Origin: DASZHA01 sp049644325
GTDB taxonomy: Bacteria; Chloroflexota; Dormibacteria; DASZGP01
Assembly: GCA_049644325.1 (NCBI GenBank)
Contig: JBARRR010000155.1
Location: forward strand, 1 to 19,902
Direction: 5' to 3'
Length of the DNA stretch: 19,902 nucleotides
How positions within the stretch are numbered: position 1 is the stretch's first letter; each line of letters opens with the position of its first letter. A program made the position numbers and the translations under genes. Positions 14,868-19,902 of the stretch are shown in pieces. Under the pieces are notes generated by a model. The model made no database searches. It was not told where the DNA came from and saw nothing but the letters and a program-made list of their open reading frames with translations.

Positions 14868-15191
14868 TCAGAACGTCTGCTGGAACTCCGCCTCCGCCAG
14901 GGCGGCCAGCAGCTGCGATCGGCTGACGCGTCGCGCGCCGTGGGCCAGCGGTGTCGACCCCTCGTCCTCGGCGACAATCGCCACGCCGGACTCAACCAAC
15001 GCCGTCAGGCACGCCTCAGCCTCGCTCCCGGGGAGCGCTTCCAGCGCCGTGACGCCGCCGCCGGCGAGGTAGAGCCCCGCCGGGCGGTCGCCCATCGCCA
15101 GGCTCAGCGCGGTGCGCAGGCCCTGCAGCTGATGCTCCGCGTCTGCGCTCCGAACCAGGACCGCGCCGGGCACCGGGGATGGCCGGCTCAT
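14868..15191 (-). CDS. DsrE/DsrF-like small protein
   Basis: This 107-residue protein has an alternating beta-alpha pattern. An opening strand (GAVLVRSAD) is followed by a helix, a GLYLAGGGV strand-turn, a helix with C61, and a VAIVAED strand. This resembles the DsrE/TusC fold used in sulfur-relay proteins. Similarity is fold-level and modest; the equivalent sulfur-carrying cysteine is not certain. Its ATG overlaps the stop of the upstream DsrE-like gene by four bases (ATGA), so the two are probably made together and could form a hetero-oligomer as TusBCD or DsrEFH do. The last residues, EFQQTF, carry no recognised motif. Confidence 0.65.
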   Translation of the reverse strand: MSRPSPVPGAVLVRSADAEHQLQGLRTALSLAMGDRPAGLYLAGGGVTALEALPGSEAEACLTALVESGVAIVAEDEGSTPLAHGARRVSRSQLLAALAEAEFQQTF

Positions 15192-15490
15192 CCCAGCGAC
15201 ACCACCCGGTCGGCGTCCTCGGCCAGGCGCGCCCAGTCGTAGAGGCTGCCGAAGAAGACCCCCGCCTGGCCCGTCTTGTGGATGCCGCGCATGGCGGCGT
15301 CGGCCTCACAGAGCGACACCTCGACCCCGCCGGCCGCGAGCTCGGCCCCGAGGTCGACGTGGCGGACGCCATCGCCGAGGAGGAAGAGGCGGGCGCGGTG
15401 ACCGCGGTCGCGGGCGGCGCGCAGCAGGCCGGCGGCCAGCTCGGCGTCGCGCGGCTCATCGGCCGACGCCAGCATCAGGGTGATGTTCAC
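15188..15490 (-). CDS. DsrE family protein
   Basis: This 100-residue protein matches the DsrE/TusD layout: an opening strand (MNITLMLAS), a long helix, a strand with a LGDGV turn, and then C61 in LCEADAAMRGI. In DsrE and TusD, a cysteine followed by an RG segment is the persulfide-carrying site. The GTG start has a good ribosome binding site (GGAGGG, about 7 bases upstream). It begins 13 bases after the penicillin-binding protein gene on the same strand and overlaps the second DsrE-like gene. A role in sulfur transfer or redox sensing is inferred from the family; the partner acceptor is not visible here. Confidence 0.78.
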   Translation of the reverse strand: MNITLMLASADEPRDAELAAGLLRAARDRGHRARLFLLGDGVRHVDLGAELAAGGVEVSLCEADAAMRGIHKTGQAGVFFGSLYDWARLAEDADRVVSLG

Positions 15491-15503
15491 GGCCTGCCCT
15501 CCG

Positions 15504-17687
15504 CTACGGGTGCGGACTGCCGCTGGGCAGTGGCGAGATGATCACGCCGCCGCTGGGGCTCGGGCTGGGCGTGGGGCTGGGATTGGCGCTGGGCGCGGTC
15601 ACCGGCGTTTCGGCGGGTACCGGCGAAGCCGGCGGCGCGGCGCAGGAGGGCTCCTGGCCCGCCACCGCCAGCTCCGGCTGCACCGGGTCGAAGACGCTCA
15701 GGCCCGACTGGGCGCAGTTGGCGGTGGAGACGTTGCCCGGCTTGGTGAAATCCGACTTCCAGCGGTCGTTCATGCTCTTGAGGAAGGGGTCGACGATCGG
15801 CTGGGCCAGGCTGACGCCGAAGAAGCCCTTGGTGGCGTTGCCCTCGCTTGGGTTGTTGCTGGTGTGGCCCGCCCAGGTGGCGATGACCACGTCTGGGTTG
15901 TAGGCCATCAGCCAGCCGTCTCCGGTGCTGGTCCCCACGTTGGTGGTGCCCGACTTCGCCGCCAGGGTGCGGTCGAAGCCTAGGTTCCATTGCTTGTTGT
16001 AGCCCTTGAGGATGTCGTTGATGATGTAGGTCGGGGCGGCGTCGACGACCTTCTCCGCCGGGCGCCGCGGCAGGGTGATGTCCCTGCCGGCGCCGGACTG
16101 CACCTTGAGAATCGCGACCGGTTGGTTCTTGGTGCCCTGGTTGGCGAGGACGCCGTAGCCGGTGGCGTGGTCCACCATCGTCACCTCCGAGGCGCCGATG
16201 GCGGTGGCCAGGTTCTCCTGCAACGTGGTCGTGATGCCGACGCGCTTGGCCATCGACACCACGTCGGAGGGGCCGGCTTTCTGCATCGCCTGCTCGGCTG
16301 GTACGTTGCGCGAGAGGTCGAGCGCCTGGCGCATCCGCATCGTCCCCATGTAGCGGTTGTCGAAGTCCTTGGGCGTGTCCTTGCCCAGGGTCCCGGAAGA
16401 GTCGTTGAAGACCGTGGTGGTGTCGAACTTGCGGTTGTCCAGGCCTGTCAAGTAGACGTATGGCTTGAAGCTCGACCCCGGCTGCCGCTTGGCGGTGGTG
16501 ATGTTGACCTGGCCGGCGATGCCATCGTTGTTGAAGTCGGCCGAGCCGACCATCGCCAGGATGTCACCGGTGCGCGGGTCGCTGACCAGCATGGCGCCGT
16601 TGTTGACGCCAAACTTGGAGAGCTTGGGGATGCCGTCGTGGACGGCGGTGTTGGCCGCGCCCTGGGTCTTCATGTCCAAGGTGCTGGTGACGGTGACGCC
16701 GCCGGCGTCGATGACGTCGCGACCGTAGTCGGCTTCAAGCTGGCCAAGGACATAGGCGACGAAGTGCGGCGCCGGGCCCGTCGCCTGCTGCGGATTGCCC
16801 TTCTTCAGCTGCGGACGCAGGTCCTCGGCCTGGGCGGCGTCGGACTTGTCCTGGGTGATGTAGTTCTCGCGCACCATCTGGCCTAGCACGTAGGCCTGGC
16901 GCGCCTTGGCACCGTCGTAGTTGATGTCGGGGTCATAAGAGCTGGGCGCCTGGGGCAGGCCGGCGAGGAACGAAGCCTGGCCCAGGGTCAGGTCCTTGGC
17001 GTCCTTGCCGAAGTAGACCTGGGACGCGGCCTGGATGCCGTACGCATGGTGGCCGTAGTAGATGGAGTTCAGGTAGAGGCCGAGGATGTCGTCCTTCGTG
17101 AAGCGCTGCTCGATCTCGGTGGCGAGGATGGCCTCCTTGACCTTGCGGATCACGGTGCGGTCCGAGGTCAGCAGCGCGTTCTTGGCCAGCTGCTGGGTGA
17201 TGGTACTGCCGCCCTGTTGGGCGCTGCGGCTGATGACGTCGATGGTCAGCGCCTTGGCCAGCCGTGGCCAGTCGATGCCGGCGTGGTGGTAGAAGTTGCG
17301 GTCCTCGGCGGCAACCGTTGCGTGCTGCAGGTCGGGCGCGATCTTGTCGAGGCTGACTTGCTGCCGCTGCTCGCCTCCGCCCTGGACGTCGGCTACCAGG
17401 ACCTGGCCAGTGCGGTCGTAGATCTTGACCTCGCCGGCGTGGACCTGGACCTGGGAGGGATCGGGGAGGGTCGCGGCCAGCGCCGCGATGCCGATCACCA
17501 GCAGGAGGACGAGGGCGCCGGCCGCCGCCGCCAGGGTCCGCCACTTGCCCCAGCCGAAAGGCCCATGCCAGCCCGGCTTCTTGGGCGCACCGCCGCGCCG
17601 GCGGGCCCCTCGGGCGGGGCCGTCAGGGACCTGCTTGAGGCTGACGCCGGGCCTGATCTCGCCCCCCACGGGGCGCCACTGGCTCAT
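15504..17687 (-). CDS. Class A penicillin-binding protein (transglycosylase-transpeptidase)
   Basis: This bifunctional enzyme polymerises and cross-links peptidoglycan outside the membrane. From the ATG at 17687 it has 727 residues: a basic Pro/Gly-rich cytoplasmic N-terminus, one membrane helix (about 51-72), a GT51 domain with catalytic E128 in AEDRNFY and the GGSTITQQLAKN motif, then the transpeptidase. The transpeptidase carries S405-x-x-K408 (PGSSFK), SRN (459-461) and KSGT (578-581). The tail is Ser/Pro-rich (PSPTPSPSPSGG). A GTG at 17723 would add 12 residues; neither start has a good ribosome binding site. Upstream lie a promoter-like sequence, a strong hairpin and nested inverted repeats, suggesting a structured leader. 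The DsrE-like genes follow closely on the same strand. Confidence 0.96.
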   Translation of the reverse strand: MSQWRPVGGEIRPGVSLKQVPDGPARGARRRGGAPKKPGWHGPFGWGKWRTLAAAAGALVLLLVIGIAALAATLPDPSQVQVHAGEVKIYDRTGQVLVADVQGGGEQRQQVSLDKIAPDLQHATVAAEDRNFYHHAGIDWPRLAKALTIDVISRSAQQGGSTITQQLAKNALLTSDRTVIRKVKEAILATEIEQRFTKDDILGLYLNSIYYGHHAYGIQAASQVYFGKDAKDLTLGQASFLAGLPQAPSSYDPDINYDGAKARQAYVLGQMVRENYITQDKSDAAQAEDLRPQLKKGNPQQATGPAPHFVAYVLGQLEADYGRDVIDAGGVTVTSTLDMKTQGAANTAVHDGIPKLSKFGVNNGAMLVSDPRTGDILAMVGSADFNNDGIAGQVNITTAKRQPGSSFKPYVYLTGLDNRKFDTTTVFNDSSGTLGKDTPKDFDNRYMGTMRMRQALDLSRNVPAEQAMQKAGPSDVVSMAKRVGITTTLQENLATAIGASEVTMVDHATGYGVLANQGTKNQPVAILKVQSGAGRDITLPRRPAEKVVDAAPTYIINDILKGYNKQWNLGFDRTLAAKSGTTNVGTSTGDGWLMAYNPDVVIATWAGHTSNNPSEGNATKGFFGVSLAQPIVDPFLKSMNDRWKSDFTKPGNVSTANCAQSGLSVFDPVQPELAVAGQEPSCAAPPASPVPAETPVTAPSANPSPTPSPSPSGGVIISPLPSGSPHP

Positions 17688-17764
17688 GCGCGGGCGCGCC
17701 GGTACGGCGCGCTGAGAGCGCACGCGACGTGGGCGCGAAGATACGTCGGACGGGGCATTGCAAG

Positions 17765-17790
17765 CAGTCTATCCATCAGTCGTTAGACTG
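17765..17790. repeat. Nested inverted repeats upstream of the PBP gene
   Basis: CAGTCTA (17765-17771) and TAGACTG (17784-17790) form a 7-base inverted repeat with a 12-base spacer. A second CAGTC (17777-17781) can also pair with GACTG (17786-17790) around a 4-base loop. The two pairings exclude each other, so the site is either an operator with repeated half-sites or an RNA switch in the PBP leader. It lies 42 bases or more before the PBP start. Confidence 0.45.
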
Positions 17791-17800
17791 GCTTAAAGAC

Positions 17801-17832
17801 GAGGCCCCGCCACCCGGAGGTGGAGGGGCCTC
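17801..17832 (-). other. Strong GC hairpin in the PBP 5' leader region
   Basis: GAGGCCCC-G-CCACC and GGTGG-A-GGGGCCTC form a 13-pair stem with one G-A mismatch and a 4-base loop. On the minus strand it is followed by GTCTTTAAG, a poor T-run; on the plus strand a purine run follows. It lies between two divergently oriented genes, so no annotated transcript needs terminating here. If the TACAAT promoter at 17853-17858 is real, the hairpin is near the 5' end of the PBP message. An attenuator, a stabilising 5' structure or the end of a small RNA are the main options. Confidence 0.55.
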
Positions 17833-17852
17833 AGAAGAGGGGGGACAGCCGG

Positions 17853-17882
17853 ATTGTAGCATTACGTTCGGCGCTAAGTAAA
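17853..17882 (-). promoter_or_regulatory. Candidate promoter for the PBP gene
   Basis: On the minus strand TACAAT (17858-17853) lies 18 bases downstream of TTTACT (17882-17877), a 5/6 and a 4/6 match to sigma-70-type boxes. Transcription would start near 17846, giving a leader of about 120-160 bases that contains the GC hairpin and the nested repeats. Assigned by eye only. Confidence 0.4.
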
Positions 17883-17901
17883 TAGCCCCGTCACGGATCA
17901 G

Positions 17902-17911
17902 CTAATATTAG
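17902..17911. promoter_or_regulatory. AT-rich perfect palindrome CTAATATTAG
   Basis: This 10-base perfect palindrome stands out in a GC-rich genome and lies 9 bases before a TATAAG (17920-17925) in the region between the PBP and response-regulator genes. It could be an operator serving either divergent gene. The evidence is symmetry and position only. Confidence 0.3.
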
Positions 17912-17971
17912 GCCGCCACTATAAGGATGGTCCACGGCTACCCTTCGCACGGGGGGTTTTACACCCGGGTC

Positions 17972-17980
17972 TGCTATAAG
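17972..17980 (+). promoter_or_regulatory. Candidate extended -10 promoter for the response-regulator operon
   Basis: TGCTATAAG fits the extended -10 pattern (TGnTATAAT-like), which works with a weak -35 box; none is evident here. A transcript starting near 17987 would have a very short leader before the GGGAGGAGG ribosome binding site at 17995-18003. ACCCGGGT (17963-17970), an 8-base palindrome, lies immediately upstream. Confidence 0.4.
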
Positions 17981-18006
17981 AAAGAGTGTCGGAAGGGAGG
18001 AGGATC

Positions 18007-18048
18007 TTGTCCGGCGCAGTCTGCACTCTCTCGCAAATTCGCTACTGA
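18007..18048 (+). CDS. Possible 13-residue leader peptide
   Basis: The strongest ribosome binding site in this region, GGGAGGAGG (17995-18003), is not positioned for the response regulator but for a TTG at 18007. This opens a frame of 13 codons (LSGAVCTLSQIRY) ending in TGA at 18046-18048. That stop overlaps an ATG (18048-18050) in the response-regulator frame and abuts the GGAGG that serves the likely GTG start at 18063. Translation of the leader could therefore control ribosome access to the operon. No run of a single amino acid is present, so classical amino-acid attenuation is unlikely. It could also be a chance purine run. Confidence 0.35.
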   Translation: MSGAVCTLSQIRY

Positions 18049-18062
18049 TGGAGGATGGCGAA

Positions 18063-18452
18063 GTGTCGATCGAAAGCGAGGAAGAGGTCCACGTTCTCTT
18101 TGTCGAGGACGATGCCGCCGTTGCCGAGATGTACCGCCTCAAGCTCGAGCTTGACGGCTACACGGTGCGCGTCGCCAGCGACGGCGAGGAGGGTCTCCGC
18201 CTGGCCAAAGACAGCCCGCCGGACATCGTCTTCCTGGACATCCGTCTTCCCCGCATGGACGGCTTCGCCGTCCTCGAGTCCCTCCGCGCTGACGAGGCGC
18301 TCACGCACGTGCCGGTCATCATCCTGTCGAACTATGGCGAGGCCGAGCTGGTCGAGCGGGGCCTTAAGCTCGGCGCCCTGGACTACCTGGTCAAGGCCGA
18401 AACCACCCCGTCGACGCTGGCCCGTGGCCTGGGTCGGTGGATCAAGGAGTGA
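18063..18452 (+). CDS. Single-domain response regulator (CheY-like receiver)
   Basis: The 129-residue product is a receiver domain only. The acidic pocket is E15-D16-D17 (FVEDD), the phospho-acceptor D59 lies in VFLDIRLPRMDG, the switch Ser is S89 in ILSNYG, and the conserved Lys is K111 in YLVKAE. There is no DNA-binding output domain, so it must act through a partner. The GTG at 18063 has a GGAGG 8 bases upstream; an ATG at 18048 would add five residues and overlap the leader stop. The stop overlaps the next start (GTGA), coupling it to the MerR-type regulator, which is therefore a natural candidate partner. No histidine kinase is in the window. Confidence 0.92.
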   Translation: MSIESEEEVHVLFVEDDAAVAEMYRLKLELDGYTVRVASDGEEGLRLAKDSPPDIVFLDIRLPRMDGFAVLESLRADEALTHVPVIILSNYGEAELVERGLKLGALDYLVKAETTPSTLARGLGRWIKE

Positions 18453-18772
18453 ACTCATCACCGTTTGACCTTGACAAGGCCGTCTACACGATCAGCGTTG
18501 CCTCAGAGATCCTGGAGACCCATCCTCGGACCCTGATGATGTACGAGGAGCTGGGCCTCGTCACCCCCCACCGGACCACCACCAATCGGCGTCGATACTC
18601 GCAGCGGGACATCCGCCGGCTGCAGGTCATCCAGCACCTTACCCGCGAGCGGGGCGTCAACCTGGCGGGCGTGCGCCACATCCTCAGCCTGCTCGAGGTG
18701 GTCAACAAGAACGACCTGGCGCCGCCGCCAGAGCTGAAGCAGGCGCACCAGATGTACCGGGAGATTCTCTGA
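18449..18772 (+). CDS. MerR family regulator, HspR-like
   Basis: This 107-residue protein has a MerR-type winged helix: YTISVASEILETHPRTLMMYEELGLV forms the helix-turn-helix and first wing lead-in, TNRRRYS is the wing, and ERGVNLAGVRHIL the following helix. The phrase RGVNLAGV is characteristic of HspR, the repressor of dnaK heat-shock genes in actinobacteria and relatives. The C-terminus is short with no cysteine, so it is not a metal or thiol sensor. The GTG at 18449 overlaps the response-regulator stop (GTGA); a GTG at 18437 would add four residues. No dnaK-type gene or clear HAIR repeat is visible here, so the target is unknown. It overlaps otsB at its 3' end. Confidence 0.85.
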   Translation: MNSSPFDLDKAVYTISVASEILETHPRTLMMYEELGLVTPHRTTTNRRRYSQRDIRRLQVIQHLTRERGVNLAGVRHILSLLEVVNKNDLAPPPELKQAHQMYREIL

Positions 18773-19614
18773 GCCCGGACGGCACCGCAGCGGGTGCGCA
18801 GGGCCCCCACGGTAGCCTCGGCCTGGCGCCCTACCTGAGCCGGCTCGACGGCACCGACCCCGCCCACTGGCTGATCGGCTTCGACTTCGACGGCACCCTG
18901 GCGGCCATCGCCGCCCAGCCCGAGGACGTGGTTCTCGACCTCGACCTCGAGCCCGTGTTGGAAGAGCTACGAGCACGGGTCGGCTGGTTGATCGTCATCT
19001 CGGGCCGGGAACGCGCGCTGCTGTCCTCGCTCCTGCCGCCGGGCTGGCTGGCCATCGGCAGCTACGGCCTTGAGCTACCCCCGGACCTATCGCAGACCGG
19101 GCACCCGGAAGGCTTCGATCCGGTCTCCGCCACCGCCGCGCTGGAGAGGGCGCTGGACCAGCTCCGCGAGCTGTCGAGCGAGCTCCCCGGGACCCTGGTC
19201 GAGGTCAAGCGCTGGGGGGTGGTGCTCCACTACCGCGCCGTCCCCGCGGTCGCCGAGGACCGCGCCCACTGGCGCCGTTTCCGAGCCATAGCCTTCGGCT
19301 TGGGGCTGGCGGCGGTGGAGGGCCGCCAGAACTACGAGATGAAGGCCGAGGGCGCGCCGGACAAGGGTTGGGTTTTGGGACGCCTGGTGGAGGTGCTGAC
19401 GCCCTCGGCGGTGACCTTCACCGGCGACGACCTCGGCGACGTGCCCGCCTGGGACAAGCTGCGGCAGCTCTCGGATCGGCTCCCGACACTATCCGTCGGG
19501 GTCGGCTCGACGGAGGCGCCCGAGGTCATGGCCTCGGTCTGCGACCTGGTGCTACCCGGCCGGGATCAGGTCCGGCCGTTCTGTGAGGCGCTATTGGAGA
19601 AAGCCGGGGGCTAA
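18769..19614 (+). CDS. otsB: Trehalose-6-phosphate phosphatase (CTG start)
   Basis: This HAD-superfamily enzyme removes phosphate from trehalose-6-phosphate in the cytoplasm. Motif I is D39-F-D41-GTL, motif II lies in VISGR (76-80), the catalytic Lys is K199 (PDKGW), and the Mg-binding motif is GDD at 219-221. In frame upstream of motif I there is no ATG, GTG or TTG. The first conventional start is the GTG at 18928, which would delete motif I and kill the enzyme. CTG at 18769 overlaps the preceding stop (CTGA) and has GGGAG five bases upstream, exactly like the GTGA junctions of its neighbours, so I take it as the start (281 residues). It converges with otsA, 7 bases apart. Confidence 0.88.
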   Translation: MSPDGTAAGAQGPHGSLGLAPYLSRLDGTDPAHWLIGFDFDGTLAAIAAQPEDVVLDLDLEPVLEELRARVGWLIVISGRERALLSSLLPPGWLAIGSYGLELPPDLSQTGHPEGFDPVSATAALERALDQLRELSSELPGTLVEVKRWGVVLHYRAVPAVAEDRAHWRRFRAIAFGLGLAAVEGRQNYEMKAEGAPDKGWVLGRLVEVLTPSAVTFTGDDLGDVPAWDKLRQLSDRLPTLSVGVGSTEAPEVMASVCDLVLPGRDQVRPFCEALLEKAGG

Positions 19615-19621
19615 CTCGGGG

Positions 19622-19902
19622 TCAACGCCTGAGAGCAGCGATGCGGGTCAGGGTCCGGGTAGCGGCTCTGCGGCGTGAGCGCCCCGCTCGCGTCAGGTCG
19701 CGGATGTCCTGGAGTTGGGCCGAGATCCAGCGGGCGATGTCGTTCTGACGAACCGAGCCACGGATCTTGTTGACGCGGGTGCGGCGCTGCCGCTCGTCCA
19801 TCGTCAGCGCCGCGTAGAGCGCGTCGGCGGTGGCGTCGATGTCGAAGGGGTTGATGCCGAAGGCCCACTCCCCCAGCTCCCCGAATGAGCCGGTGTTCTC
19901 GG
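19622..19902 (-). CDS. otsA: Trehalose-6-phosphate synthase, C-terminal fragment
   Basis: The window edge cuts this gene; the last 93 codons are present. ENTGSFGELGEWAFGINPFD matches the C-terminal end of GT20 trehalose-6-phosphate synthases, where the acidic and glycine residues contact UDP-glucose. It is followed by ATADALYAALTM and the final helix with NDIARWISAQLQDI. The enzyme joins UDP-glucose and glucose-6-phosphate, giving the substrate of OtsB encoded opposite. After the usual end, the protein adds a strongly basic tail of about 25 residues (RAGRSRRRAATRT...), which is not typical. The stop is TGA (19624-19622). Confidence 0.88.
   Translation of the reverse strand, partial: ENTGSFGELGEWAFGINPFDIDATADALYAALTMDERQRRTRVNKIRGSVRQNDIARWISAQLQDIRDLTRAGRSRRRAATRTLTRIAALRR

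Noticed and set aside
15990..16886. 298-codon plus-strand frame opposite the PBP gene
   Set aside because: Antisense shadow of a gene with clear GT51 and transpeptidase motifs; no ribosome binding site or domain.
17801..17832. Ordinary rho-independent terminator
   Set aside because: The hairpin lies between divergent genes with no upstream transcript to end and lacks a good T-run on either strand.
17927..18154. 75-codon frame starting at ATG 17927 before the response regulator
   Set aside because: It runs into the response-regulator gene in a different frame, becomes Arg-rich there and has no good ribosome binding site.
18928..19614. OtsB starting at GTG 18928
   Set aside because: This would omit the catalytic DFDGTL motif encoded in frame just upstream; CTG 18769 gives the full enzyme.

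Overview
The window is GC-rich, densely coded bacterial chromosome. GTG, TTG and apparently CTG starts are common, and many neighbouring genes overlap by 1-4 bases at stop-start junctions (TGATG, GTGA, ATGA, CTGA). The gene content includes a GT87-type mannosyltransferase, two PMT-like GT-C enzymes, an HspR-like MerR regulator, a class A penicillin-binding protein with a Ser/Pro-rich tail, and trehalose synthesis by OtsA/OtsB. This fits a free-living, probably soil-dwelling, high-GC lineage: an actinobacterium, or a Chloroflexota/Dormibacterota-type relative. No rRNA or taxonomic marker is present, so the placement is inference. I see no transposase, integrase, CRISPR array or phage gene; the region looks like stable chromosome.

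Layout. 1-279: start of a possible exported-protein gene on the minus strand, and a divergent control region with GTCACA direct repeats. 280-1263: an unrecognised membrane-anchored Ala/Lys/Pro-rich protein. 1293-5310: glutamyl-tRNA synthetase translationally coupled to an ABC exporter (permease with a very long coiled-coil insert, then ATPase). 5262-6771 (minus): a small zinc-ribbon protein, then a GT87-like glycosyltransferase whose end overlaps the ABC ATPase tail-to-tail. 6951-7025: tRNA-Gln(CUG). 7069-8801 (minus): a second zinc-ribbon protein sharing an F-x-FPIP N-terminus with the first, then a membrane acyltransferase. 8869-14312 (plus): a compact run of molybdopterin oxidoreductase, cytochrome b subunit, two CBS-domain proteins (one membrane-anchored) and two GT-C glycosyltransferases. 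14326-17687 (minus): class A PBP, two DsrE-like proteins and an Rrf2 regulator. 17688-18006: a 319-base divergent control region with promoter-like elements, nested inverted repeats and a strong GC hairpin. 18007-19614 (plus): a possible leader peptide, a single-domain response regulator, an HspR-like MerR regulator and trehalose-6-phosphate phosphatase. 19622-19902 (minus): the C-terminal end of trehalose-6-phosphate synthase, converging on otsB with a 7-base gap.

How the genes work together. Three themes stand out. Envelope biogenesis: PBP, three polyprenol-dependent glycosyltransferases, an O-acyltransferase and an exporter. Extracytoplasmic redox or sulfur chemistry: the Tat-type Moco enzyme with its di-heme cytochrome b; the DsrE pair and Rrf2 regulator may belong to the same theme. 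Stress adaptation: response regulator, HspR-like regulator and trehalose synthesis. The most unusual points are the CTG start needed to give OtsB its catalytic aspartate motif, the strongly signposted TTG leader ORF ahead of the response regulator, and the structured control region upstream of the PBP gene.
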